From assembly GCA_937873495.1 (NCBI GenBank), contig CALMXZ010000010.1, positions 62,001 through 126,000 on the forward strand: a DNA stretch of 64,000 bases, written 5' to 3'. A model generated the notes under the pieces. The model had not been told where the DNA came from. It searched no databases and saw only the letters and a list, made by a program, of their open reading frames with translations. The position numbers and the translations under genes are program-made. Positions within the stretch are counted from its first letter, which is position 1; every line of letters starts with the position of its first letter. Below, piece after piece: positions 51,984 through 60,185 of the stretch. Source of the DNA: an uncultured Trueperaceae bacterium (lineage in GTDB: Bacteria; Deinococcota; Deinococci; Deinococcales; Trueperaceae).

Positions 51984-52991
51984 TTAACCCCGAGCCAGCC
52001 GCTCGCCTGCCGTGACGGCGAAGGGGAGCCTGTTCCCCGGCGTCGGCATAGGGCACGTGGCGTACGGCGTATGCGCGCAGGGCGGGTGGTTGGCCCGGTT
52101 GAAGTCGAGGGTCACGCGGCCGTCGGTGGGCGCGCCCGTCGTCAGGAACCGCCCGCCCGAGTACGTTGCGCGGCGCTCACGTTCGTCATGGTGGCCGCGC
52201 GGGTCTTCGGCCGCAACGCCCTCGCCGGCTGCGCGTCCGTCCGCCGCTTCCTCGGCCGCGCCCAGGTCCTCGTTGCTCGCGTCGCGGAAGTTGATGAAGA
52301 GGCGCCCCTCTCCGGCTTCCGTCGCCAGCAGCGTCCAGCTCGTGCCTGCATGTACGAAGCGGACCCGCCCCGCCACGCGGTGCATGCTCACCTGGCCGAT
52401 GACGTTGCTGACCGGCACCTCCTCCTCCGCCTCGGGCGGGAGGAACTCCGCCTCGATCACCCATTCCGGCGCCGGGTCAAACCAGGCGAGGTCGCGCTCG
52501 ACGCTCCTCCGTTCGGCCGCGACGGGATCGTGCACCCGGACGCCCCAGAGGTCGCCGCGCCTCACGACACTGACGCGCGCGGGTCGCCGACCGGCGGTCG
52601 ACGTGGCGGCGCTCGCCGCGTGTGGGCTCGGCGGCGGTAGGTCGTCGGCGACGAAGGCCACGTCGCCGTCCGCCGTGAACTGCCCGGTGAACGGCTCCCC
52701 GCCGAGGAGCAGGGAGGCCCCCGCCGCCGGTACGAGCGTCGCGCGCTCGCCGGCGACGTTCACGCGAGCCACCTCGGTCGGGAAGCGCTCGGCCAGCCTG
52801 ACCGCGCTCCCCTCCGCGCTGCCGATGGTGTTCTCGCCCTCCTCCAACCACTCCAGGCACGTGATCGACCACCAGCCGTGAGGCCCGACGAGGCTCGCAG
52901 CACGCTGCTCGCGCCAGGCCATGAGACCGTCCAGCCAGGCTGTCGTCGCGGGGTCGCCGTCGGGGAGAGACCGTCCAGGTTCGCTCATCAC
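51984..52991 (-). CDS. DUF1684 family protein with an acidic insertion
   Basis: 335 residues. DUF1684 pattern: WREQRAASLVGPHGWWSITCLEWL, the central HDPVAAERRSVERDLAWFDP, INFRDASNE, TYSGGRFL, and the C-terminal LDFNRANHPPCAHTPYATCPMPTPGNRLP with three conserved Cys/His-type residues. Between FRDASNE and RATYSGGRFL, where relatives run directly on, there are about 32 extra Ala/Glu/Arg-rich residues. Function of the family is unknown. GTG 52991 is chosen since TAGAAT lies exactly 6 bases upstream; the next codon is ATG. Confidence 0.88.
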   Translation of the reverse strand: MMSEPGRSLPDGDPATTAWLDGLMAWREQRAASLVGPHGWWSITCLEWLEEGENTIGSAEGSAVRLAERFPTEVARVNVAGERATLVPAAGASLLLGGEPFTGQFTADGDVAFVADDLPPPSPHAASAATSTAGRRPARVSVVRRGDLWGVRVHDPVAAERRSVERDLAWFDPAPEWVIEAEFLPPEAEEEVPVSNVIGQVSMHRVAGRVRFVHAGTSWTLLATEAGEGRLFINFRDASNEDLGAAEEAADGRAAGEGVAAEDPRGHHDERERRATYSGGRFLTTGAPTDGRVTLDFNRANHPPCAHTPYATCPMPTPGNRLPFAVTAGERLARG

Positions 52992-52997
52992 CCGTCG

Positions 52998-53003
52998 ATT
53001 CTA
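52998..53003 (-). promoter_or_regulatory. -10 hexamer, leaderless promoter of the DUF1684 gene
   Basis: TAGAAT on the minus strand, 6 bases before the GTG at 52991. Confidence 0.55.
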
Positions 53004-53021
53004 GGCTCGCGCCGGGGTGGC

Positions 53022-53099
53022 GCGCGTCTCGCGCCTACGACCATGTAGGTGAAGGCCGCCTCCTGCTTCGAGGCGGCAGACGAGCGCGTCTCGCGCCTA
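53022..53099. repeat. 16-bp direct repeat flanking a hairpin
   Basis: GCGCGTCTCGCGCCTA occurs at 53022-53037 and 53084-53099. Between the copies is a stem-loop with 8-bp arms (53055-53062, 53070-53077). The region lies between the divergent DUF1684 and MFS genes; the rest of 52992-53257 has no gene. Purpose unknown. Confidence 0.6.
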
Positions 53100-53257
53100 G
53101 GGCCGTGGGGCGAGGGCCGGACTAGCGGCGTGGCTACCGGTCCGGCGCCCGCTCATTCCCATCGCCGTCCGTTCGGGGTTACCCTATGCCGGAAGTCCGG
53201 CGGTGGGGCCGCGCGTGACACTCGAGCAGTACCGGCACGCGACTTCATTACCGCACG

Positions 53258-54517
53258 ATGCGACCATCTCGTTCGTTCCTCTACCAATGTCTCGCCTCGA
53301 GCTTCGTGACGGCGGCCTCCAGCATGGTGGCCGTCATGACGCCCCTCTACGCCGTCAGCCTGGGCGTCGAGGCGCAGTGGCTCGGGCTCCTCATGGCGTT
53401 GCCGGGGATCATCCCGGTCCTGCTGGCGCTGCAGGTCGGACGGTGGGTCGACTCCATCGGCGTGGCCAGGTCGTTCTTCCTCGGCATCGCGGGCCTGCTC
53501 CTCTCGCCCCTGACGGTGATCGTGTTCCCCGGGATCGCCGCGCTCGCGGCTGCCAGGGTCCTGCTCGGCCTCTTCGTGCTCGTCTTCACGCTCGCGTCGC
53601 AGTCGCTCGTGGCATCGCTCACCAACGGCAAGTCGCACGAGAGCAACTTCGGCGTCCAGTCCACCTGGCTGGCCGGCGGGCGGATGGTCGGCCCCATCCT
53701 GGTCGGCACCATCATCGACGGCGCCGGTTACCGCATCAGCTTCGCGGCCGTCTTCGCCATGGTGCTGGTAGCGGCGGTCCTCGCCTATGAGGTGGCTAGG
53801 GCAGCGCCGCGAGCGTCCGGTGGGCGCCTCCGCCCGAGCCCGCTGCGCAAGGGCGCGGTCAGCTCGACGCTGCGCAACGTCGGGTTGCAGATGGCCGTGC
53901 TCACGAGCGCCGGCGTCTTCCTCGCCCTGACGATGCGGGAGGCGTTCCTCCCCGTGATGCTCGAGGGGATGGGCATGTCCGCCACGGTCATCGGCTCGCT
54001 CGTCAGCCTCGGCTCGCTCACCTCGGTGTTGATCAGGCCGGCCATGCCCGCGGTCATCCGGCTGCTCGGCGGCGCCGGCAACGCGCTCGTCACCTCCATG
54101 GTCGCCGTGGCCGTTGGCGTCGGCCTACTCTCGTTGGCGCAGAGCGTGGCCGGCTTCGCGGCCCTGGCCGTCACGGTCGGCCTCGGCACGGGCATCGCCT
54201 TCCCTCTGAGCATCGTGTCGGTGGCGTCGCACGTGCCGCTGCGCGACCGCGGCGTCGCCCTCAGCCTGCGCCTCTCGTTCAACAGCACGGTGGAGATCTT
54301 CGGTCCGATGCTGAGCGGGGTCGTCGTGGCCGCGACGTCCTTCCGCTTCGGCTTCGCCGCGGCCGGTGTGACGCTGGGGTGCATAACGCTCGTGTCTCTG
54401 GCGATCGTGAAGCGCTTCAACGCCGGCGCCATCCTAGGCGAGGGCGCCGGCACCGAGCGGGCCGGGCCGCAGCCCGAGCCCGAGCGGGGTGGGGCGGTGG
54501 GAGCGGCCGAGGATTGA
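53258..54517 (+). CDS. Major facilitator superfamily transporter
   Basis: 419 residues, twelve predicted helices. MFS marks: GRWVDSIGVARSF after helix 2 (motif A type), RVLLGLFVLVFTLA in helix 4, and GRMVGPILVGTIIDGAGYR in helix 5, which resembles the drug-antiporter motif C. A charged loop (about 180-205) separates the halves; the C-terminal tail is acidic and Pro-rich. The pattern suggests a proton-coupled exporter of small molecules, but no substrate can be assigned. Monocistronic; convergent with the TldE-like gene. Confidence 0.9.
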   Translation: MRPSRSFLYQCLASSFVTAASSMVAVMTPLYAVSLGVEAQWLGLLMALPGIIPVLLALQVGRWVDSIGVARSFFLGIAGLLLSPLTVIVFPGIAALAAARVLLGLFVLVFTLASQSLVASLTNGKSHESNFGVQSTWLAGGRMVGPILVGTIIDGAGYRISFAAVFAMVLVAAVLAYEVARAAPRASGGRLRPSPLRKGAVSSTLRNVGLQMAVLTSAGVFLALTMREAFLPVMLEGMGMSATVIGSLVSLGSLTSVLIRPAMPAVIRLLGGAGNALVTSMVAVAVGVGLLSLAQSVAGFAALAVTVGLGTGIAFPLSIVSVASHVPLRDRGVALSLRLSFNSTVEIFGPMLSGVVVAATSFRFGFAAAGVTLGCITLVSLAIVKRFNAGAILGEGAGTERAGPQPEPERGGAVGAAED

Positions 54518-54532
54518 CCGGCCGCGAGATCT

Positions 54533-54680
54533 TCGGTTTCTGGCGGGGCGTTAGCCGCCTGCGAAGTACTCGGCTTCCGACGGGGCGTCAGCTTCCCGCG
54601 GAGCATTCGGTTTCTGGCGGGGCGTTAGCCTCCCGCGGAGCATTCAGCTTCTGGCGGGGCGTTAGCCGCCCGCGAAGCTG
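54533..54680. repeat. Four tandem copies of a 37-bp repeat
   Basis: Units start at 54533, 54570, 54607 and 54644 with an exact 37-bp period and a shared core CGGGGCGTTAGC (GTCAGC in copy 2). Each can form a hairpin around that core (GGCGG with CCGCC in copies 1 and 4). Copy 4 overlaps the end of the TldE-like gene, including its stop codon, so the array appears to be an amplification of that gene's 3' end into the gap between two convergent genes. No spacers, so not CRISPR. Confidence 0.85.
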
Positions 54681-55975
54681 ACGTCCTCCACGCACAAGCT
54701 CGGCGCGTTGACGATGGTGCTGCCGTCCGTCGACCACGTCGGGTCGTCGCCCACCGCGCTCACGCGCTCCAAGAGCTCGAAGAGGTTGAACGCGATAGCG
54801 AAGTCGTCGACCGGGTGAGGCTCGCCGCCCACCGTCTCTATGCCCATTGCCTGAACGCTCACCTCGCCGCTGATGGGGTTGGCGCCCGCGTGCACGCCCA
54901 TGAGGTCGGTGACCAGCACGCCGTCGGCCTGGCCGATGCCGGCGCCCGGCAGGAGCAACAGGTTCGTCGGGCTGACGCTCAGGGTGCTCGAGTAGGTGCG
55001 GCTGGCATGACCCGTGTTGGGTTGGCCGGTGCGCCGAGCGGTGACGGAGTTGTGCATGAACGAGCGCAACACGCCTTCTTCGACGAGCGTGAGGCGAGCG
55101 CTCGCCGTGCCTTCCGAGTCGAAGGGGCGGCTGCCGAGGGCCCCGGGCAGCGTGGCGTCGTCGACGAGGGTGACGAGCGGCGAGGCGATGCGCTCGCCGA
55201 GCTTGCCCGCCAGACGGCTCTTGCCTTCGACCACGGACTTGCCGGAGAGCGAGTAGACGAGGAGCTCCAGGAGGGTAGTCACCACTTCCGGCTCGAACAC
55301 GGCGCGGCGCCTGCCGGTCTTCAACGGCTTGGCGCCGAGCTGCCTCCCGATGCGCCTGAGCATGGTCTGGGCGGTGCGGCCGGGGTCGAGCTGGTGGTAA
55401 TCGCCGGCCGGGTCGAGATGGTAGCCCTGCTTCACGCTCTCGCCTTCGCGCATGACGATGCCGCCGAGCAGGAGCGCGATGCCGGCGCGGTAGCCGCCGT
55501 CGACCCCGGCGGTGGAGCCGATCTCGACCTGTTGTTCCGCCTCCATGTAGCGCCCGAACTGCATGGCTTGCACCCGGGGGTCCGCGGTGACGGCTTGCTC
55601 GAAGCTAACGGACGTGGCGATCTTATCGGTGAGGGGGGCCGAGAGGCCCTCCCCGAGCAGGTCCGTGCGTCCGAGGGCCCGGCCTCTCGGCAGGGCGCCG
55701 CCGGCCGCCGGCGTGATGGCGGCGTTCGCCACCGCCTCGTCCAGCGCCCACGCGAGGGCGTCCGTCGTCAGCTCCTCCGTCGAGGCGTAACCGGTGCGGC
55801 CGTCGTCGACCACCCTGAGACCGATGCCGGCCCGCGTGGACGACTTGACCTCTGACGGCTTGCCGCCGCGCGCCTCGAGCATGAGCTGCCGCTCACTGGT
55901 GGAGAGGACCTCGAGCTCGACGCCGCGCTTGGCGGCCGCGGCTAGCAGCCAGGTCTTGGCTTCTTGGACTGTCAT
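54662..55975 (-). CDS. TldE/PmbA-like metalloprotease subunit
   Basis: 437 residues, PmbA/TldD family. N-terminal domain with RAGIGLRVVDDGRTGYASTEEL, central GRRRAVFEPEVVTTLLELLVYSLSGKSVVEGKS, and C-terminal PNTGHASRTYSSTLSVSPTNLLLLPG and TDLMGVHAGANPISGEVSVQAMG. The HExxxH zinc motif of the TldD subunit is absent, so this is the TldE-type chain, which in E. coli acts with TldD to degrade unfolded or leader peptides. No TldD partner lies in the window. A ribosome binding site (AAGAAGGGTGG) precedes the ATG. Confidence 0.9.
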   Translation of the reverse strand: MTVQEAKTWLLAAAAKRGVELEVLSTSERQLMLEARGGKPSEVKSSTRAGIGLRVVDDGRTGYASTEELTTDALAWALDEAVANAAITPAAGGALPRGRALGRTDLLGEGLSAPLTDKIATSVSFEQAVTADPRVQAMQFGRYMEAEQQVEIGSTAGVDGGYRAGIALLLGGIVMREGESVKQGYHLDPAGDYHQLDPGRTAQTMLRRIGRQLGAKPLKTGRRRAVFEPEVVTTLLELLVYSLSGKSVVEGKSRLAGKLGERIASPLVTLVDDATLPGALGSRPFDSEGTASARLTLVEEGVLRSFMHNSVTARRTGQPNTGHASRTYSSTLSVSPTNLLLLPGAGIGQADGVLVTDLMGVHAGANPISGEVSVQAMGIETVGGEPHPVDDFAIAFNLFELLERVSAVGDDPTWSTDGSTIVNAPSLCVEDVSFAGG

Positions 55976-56237
55976 GCGCCACCCTTCTTACGTCGTCGGG
56001 GCTCGAGTCCCGCTCGGTCCCGAGAGAGGAGTGTGCTCGGCCGCCTCCCGACAGCGGATCGCCATGACGGTACCAGCTTGGCGGGGCGGGCGGCGGGAAC
56101 CGAGACCCGAAGATGCCCTGGCCGGCGGCAAACGACCGGAGGGGGAAGGCATGATCCTCACGTGTGGGCTCCCGGCGAGCCGGAACCCCACCTTCCGACC
56201 CGCCCACGAGCCACAGGACCAGAACGCGTACGTGGCC

Positions 56238-56277
56238 TTGACGGATGCTGCGTCGGCCCGTAAGCTTCTAACAGAAG
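56238..56277 (+). promoter_or_regulatory. Promoter and inverted repeat of the TetR gene
   Basis: TTGACG (56238-56243), 17-base spacer, TAAGCT (56261-56266). CTTCT-3-AGAAG (56265-56277) spans the -10 and start. A further TGAGNNNNTACTT (56282-56294) matches the operator-like site before the transporter gene. The remaining 55976-56237 holds no gene. Confidence 0.65.
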
Positions 56278-56312
56278 TGACTGAGTGGATACTTAACGAA
56301 AGAAGGGGTTAG

Positions 56313-56969
56313 GTGCCGGAGACGAGAAGGACCACGAGGACCACCCGCCGCGAGCAGGCTGAGGCGCGGCGCCTGCAGATCATCGACGCCGCGCTCAACC
56401 TCTTCGCGCAGCATGGCTACGCTGGTACGTCGACGAAGCAGATCGCGCAGGAGGTCGGGATCACGGAAGGCCTCATCTTCCACTACTTCCCCACCAAGGC
56501 GGAGTTGCTCATCGCCGTGGCGCGGCAGCGCATGACGTTCCTCGCCGAGGCGCTCGAGCTCCTTGCGGGTCTCGAGGACCTGCCGGCGCGCGAGGTGCTC
56601 GGCAGCATCGTGCTCGGCTGGGTCGAGGTCATCCAGAGCCAGGCGGACATCGTCACCATGCTCCTCACCGAGTCGCAGACGAACGCGGAGCTGGGAGGGG
56701 CGTTCCGCGGGGTCGTCGACCAGCTCGCGGGGGCGCTGTCGGCCTACCTCACGTCGCGCGTCCGGGCGGGCGAGCTGCGCGCCGACCTTCCGGTGCGGGC
56801 GAGCGCGTTGATGTTCTTCTCGTCTCTCATGATGTTCTTCCTGACGAACCGCGGCCTGCCACCAGAGGAGTGGCGAGCGCGCGCTTCGCGCTTCACGGGC
56901 GAGATGCTGGATACCTGGTTCCGCGGGGCCCTCGCGACCACCGCCGGTCGAACCGCCGAGCCTGCCTGA
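56313..56969 (+). CDS. TetR-family repressor
   Basis: 218 residues: Arg-rich N terminus, then the TetR helix-turn-helix (AALNLFAQHGYAGTSTKQIAQEVGITEGLIFHYFPTKAEL in two parts, about 26-65) and a helical ligand domain. GTG start with AAGAAGGGG upstream. Probably represses itself and the downstream MMPL export operon: TGAGNNNNTACTT is found both before this gene and before the transporter. In this family the ligands are usually hydrophobic compounds handled by the transporter. Confidence 0.9.
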   Translation: MPETRRTTRTTRREQAEARRLQIIDAALNLFAQHGYAGTSTKQIAQEVGITEGLIFHYFPTKAELLIAVARQRMTFLAEALELLAGLEDLPAREVLGSIVLGWVEVIQSQADIVTMLLTESQTNAELGGAFRGVVDQLAGALSAYLTSRVRAGELRADLPVRASALMFFSSLMMFFLTNRGLPPEEWRARASRFTGEMLDTWFRGALATTAGRTAEPA

Positions 56970-57012
56970 GCGAGGGGGGCACCGCAGCGGCGAACGACCG
57001 TCTCCTGTTAAT

Positions 57013-57030
57013 TGAGCAAGTACTTGGTCA
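57013..57030 (+). promoter_or_regulatory. Palindromic operator before the MMPL gene
   Basis: TGAGCAAGTACTTGGTCA pairs at 16 of 18 positions around a perfect CAAGTACTTG core (57017-57026). Form and length are typical for TetR-family operators; the TetR gene ends 43 bases upstream. Confidence 0.7.
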
Positions 57031-57138
57031 TCAGAATGGAGAAGCGCTGAACATGACTCCGGGACCTCACCACCAGCTCCGCACCGGCGCCCGCCCCGAG
57101 CGCGCGCGCCGCGCCCGTTCCGCCGAACGTGGCCCCAC

Positions 57139-59418
57139 ATGACCCACGTCGCCCGCTTCGCGCTACAGCACAGCCGGGTCGTCATCGGCGTCTTCTTGGC
57201 GGTCACGGTGGTCCTGGCCATCAGCGCCACCCGGATCGAGACGGCCGCCGCGACGGAGTCCCTCTATCCGGACGACTCGCGCGTCGACGCCATCGCCGAG
57301 GAACTCCAGGCCACGTTCCGGCACCATGACCGTCTGCTGCTCGTCACGAGTGGCGACATCTACTCCGGCCCCACCATGGCGCGCGTCGCTGCCCTCAACG
57401 CGGCCCTGCAACGCCTGGCGGGCGTCGAGGACGTCACCTCCGTGGCAACGGCCAAGCGCATGGTCGACGACGACGGCTTCCTGATCGTCGACGACCTCAT
57501 ACCCAGGCAGGCCCCTGGCGTGGAGCCCGACGCGGAGGAGCTGGCAGCCGCCCGTGCCTACCTCGCCGGGTCGCCCATGTATCAGAACGTCACCCTCGTC
57601 AGCAGCGATGGGCGCCATGCCAGCTTCATCATCGAGATGGCCGATGGCCTGGACGCCAACGCGTTCGCGAAGAGCGTCGTCGAGACGGTCCGGACCGAAT
57701 GGGTGGGCGAGTACGCGCTCGCCGGCCAGGCGTTCACGAGCATGGAGCTGCAGTCGATCATCGGTCGCGACCTGCCCGTGCTGGGCGGCCTGGCACTCGT
57801 CGTCATCGTGCTGATGCTCTTCCTGAACTTCCGCACGCTGCAGGGCACACTACTGCCGCTCGCGTTGATCCTCCTGGGCGTGGTGTGGGGCATGGGCCTC
57901 TTCGGGCTCTTGGGCGGCAAGCTCATGGCACTGACGGTCATCGGACCCATCGCCGTCATGGCCGTGGCGAGCTCGTTCATCATCAACATGCTGGGCCGCT
58001 ACTACTTCGAGCTGGCGCACGGGGCAGGGAAGAGGGTCGCCATCGACAGGATGCTCGGCGAGACAGGCCTCGGGGTGATCGTGTCCGGCGTCGCGATCTC
58101 GGCCGCCATGAGCACCTTCATGCTCTCCAGCCTCCAGATGGTGCGCGGCCTCGGTCTGGTGGCGCTGCTGGGCGTCCTGGCGTCGCTCCTGGCCAGCATG
58201 GTCCTTCTGCCGGCCCTCCTCAACGTGCTTCCGGTCCCGAAGCACGTTGGCGACCCGGAGAACCCGGGTGGCCTCGCCAGGGTGCTCGCCAGCCTCGGGC
58301 GGCTGACCACCCGCCGGCCCCGCGTCGTCGTCCTCACCGCGGTCGCAGTAGTCCTGGCAGGCCTGGTCGGCGTCCCACGCATAGTCACCGATACCTCCAT
58401 CCTGGCGTTCTTCCCCGAAGGGGGCGCCACGCGCAGCAGCGTGGCCACCGTCGAGGAAGTGCTGGGGGGCTCCTCTACCATCACGGTGTGGTTGCAGGGC
58501 GACCTCGGTGACCCGGCGCTCCTGGCAGCCATGGAGGCCTACCAGCACGACGTGGCGAACCTCCCGGAACTGGGGGCCGGGCAGTCGATCGTGAACGTGA
58601 TCCGCGCCCTCAACCTCACGCTCACCGGCGAGGACGCGTTGCCCCGCACGCGCGAGGCGGTGGCGCAGGAACTACTGCTCTACCAGTCCTCTGGTGACGT
58701 GAGTGACCTGACGCGCTTCATGACCCTCGATCAGCAGCAGGGCGTCATCAACTTCGTGGCCAAGTCGATGTCGACCGAGCGCGTCGCGGCAGTGACGAAC
58801 GAGATGACTCGTCTGGCCGAAGCGCGCTTCGGCGATCTCGCGACCGTTAGATTCACCGGCAACCCTCTGCTCGAGCGCGAGATCGAGCAGGCCATGCGCC
58901 ACGATTTCGTGATCAGCCTCACCCTCGCCATCGCGCTGGTGCTGATCATAGACAGCTTCGTGCGGTCGTTCCGTGCGGCCGCGGTGACGATCATCGTGCT
59001 CCTCTCCACCGTGGCGTTGCAGTACGGCCTCCTCGGCTGGCTCGGGCTGCCCCTCAACCTCGCCACCATGCTCATGGGCGCCCTCGCCATCGGTGTTGGC
59101 GACTACGCCATCCACCTCACCGTGCGCTACATGGAGGAGCGCCGGCACGGCCGCGACCCGGAGCAGGCCGTCATGCACACCCTCTACAGCACGGGCAGGC
59201 AGATCCTCTTCACGGCCCTCACGCTCGGCGCCGGCTTCGGCGCTCTAGCCTTCGCCAGCTTCGTCCCTGTCGCTACCCTCGGCCGGCTCATGCTGCTCAC
59301 CGTAGGCCTCGTCGGAGTGGCCACCCTCACCCTCCTGCCTGCCGCCAGCCTCAGGTTCCTGCGCGACCCTCACGCTCGCGTCCACCTCTCCAAGGAGTTG
59401 ACCCATGAAGAAGTCTGA
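57139..59418 (+). CDS. MMPL/RND-superfamily exporter
   Basis: 759 residues, two repeated halves. Each has one helix, a periplasmic domain of about 150-170 residues and a five-helix bundle: helices near 17-33 and 210-370 in the first half, 397-415 and 585-740 in the second. Typical are ALVVIVLMLFLNFRTLQG, the GD-bearing helix region AIGVGDYAIHLTVRYMEER, and FPEGGATRSS. This HpnN/MmpL-like type moves lipids or hydrophobic molecules across or out of the inner membrane using the proton gradient. It overlaps the LolA-like gene by 14 bases, so the two are probably partners. Confidence 0.92.
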   Translation: MTHVARFALQHSRVVIGVFLAVTVVLAISATRIETAAATESLYPDDSRVDAIAEELQATFRHHDRLLLVTSGDIYSGPTMARVAALNAALQRLAGVEDVTSVATAKRMVDDDGFLIVDDLIPRQAPGVEPDAEELAAARAYLAGSPMYQNVTLVSSDGRHASFIIEMADGLDANAFAKSVVETVRTEWVGEYALAGQAFTSMELQSIIGRDLPVLGGLALVVIVLMLFLNFRTLQGTLLPLALILLGVVWGMGLFGLLGGKLMALTVIGPIAVMAVASSFIINMLGRYYFELAHGAGKRVAIDRMLGETGLGVIVSGVAISAAMSTFMLSSLQMVRGLGLVALLGVLASLLASMVLLPALLNVLPVPKHVGDPENPGGLARVLASLGRLTTRRPRVVVLTAVAVVLAGLVGVPRIVTDTSILAFFPEGGATRSSVATVEEVLGGSSTITVWLQGDLGDPALLAAMEAYQHDVANLPELGAGQSIVNVIRALNLTLTGEDALPRTREAVAQELLLYQSSGDVSDLTRFMTLDQQQGVINFVAKSMSTERVAAVTNEMTRLAEARFGDLATVRFTGNPLLEREIEQAMRHDFVISLTLAIALVLIIDSFVRSFRAAAVTIIVLLSTVALQYGLLGWLGLPLNLATMLMGALAIGVGDYAIHLTVRYMEERRHGRDPEQAVMHTLYSTGRQILFTALTLGAGFGALAFASFVPVATLGRLMLLTVGLVGVATLTLLPAASLRFLRDPHARVHLSKELTHEEV

Positions 59419-60184
59419 ACTCCCCAGCCTCGCGCGGACCACCCTCGCGCTGGTCTTGGCACTCGCCACCGTCGGCCTCGGCTCCGCCCAGAAGTACGCG
59501 GACGCCGCTGCCCTCACGGCCGCCATCGATGCCCGTCCCGAGCCCGCCACCAGCCAGGCCACCCTCACCATGACCATCACGACCGCCGACGGCCAGACGC
59601 TCACGCGTGAGATGCAGACGTGGAGTGAGGGCACCGCTAAGCGCATCATCAAGTTCACGGCGCCCGCAGACATCAAGGGCTCGGGCTTCCTGACCATCAC
59701 GGCCGCCGACGGCAGCGAGGAGAAGCTCGTCTACCTACCCGCGCTCGATCGCGTGCGGCGCATCGCCGGCGGGCAGCAGGGCGACTCGTTCTTCGGTTCC
59801 GACTTCACCTACGAGGACATCACTGGCCTCGACCAGGCCGACTACACCCACGAGCTGCTCGGGGTGAGGGACGGTCCGACGTACGTGGTCGAGGCCGTCC
59901 CGACACCCGCGAGCGGTTCGAGCTACGAGCGCCTCGTCATCGAGGTGCCCGAGGCCACGCTGGTGCCGCAACGCGTCGAGTACTACCGGGCGGGCGAGCT
60001 CGTGAAGGTCCTCACCGTCGCTGGCCTCGCCGAGGTGGCCGGGTACACCGTGGCCACCGAGCGGCGCATGGAGAGCGTGCGAGACGGCAAGGCGACCACC
60101 GTCACCGTCATCACCCAGTCGAACCTCGTGCTCGACGAGGCGCTCCCGGCCGACCTCTTCACCGAGCGCTTCCTGAGGCGCTGA
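59405..60184 (+). CDS. LolA-like periplasmic lipid carrier
   Basis: 259 residues, outer-membrane lipoprotein-sorting (LolA/DUF4292-like) family. Signal peptide about 1-28 (TLALVLALATVGLGSA-Q), then the half-barrel: TLTMTITTADGQTLTREMQTWSEG, RIIKFTAPADIKGSGFLTI, EKLVYLPALDRVRRIAGGQQGDSFFGSDFTYEDI and PQRVEYYRAGELVKVLTV. Its hydrophobic cavity would ferry a lipid from the MMPL exporter to the outer membrane. ATG lies inside the exporter gene. The barrel gene follows one base after its stop. Confidence 0.88.
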   Translation: MKKSELPSLARTTLALVLALATVGLGSAQKYADAAALTAAIDARPEPATSQATLTMTITTADGQTLTREMQTWSEGTAKRIIKFTAPADIKGSGFLTITAADGSEEKLVYLPALDRVRRIAGGQQGDSFFGSDFTYEDITGLDQADYTHELLGVRDGPTYVVEAVPTPASGSSYERLVIEVPEATLVPQRVEYYRAGELVKVLTVAGLAEVAGYTVATERRMESVRDGKATTVTVITQSNLVLDEALPADLFTERFLRR

Positions 60185-60185
60185 C

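Noticed and set aside
54533-54680. CRISPR-like regular repeat
   Set aside because: The 37-bp units are directly adjacent with no spacers, and one lies in a gene end; it is a tandem duplication.
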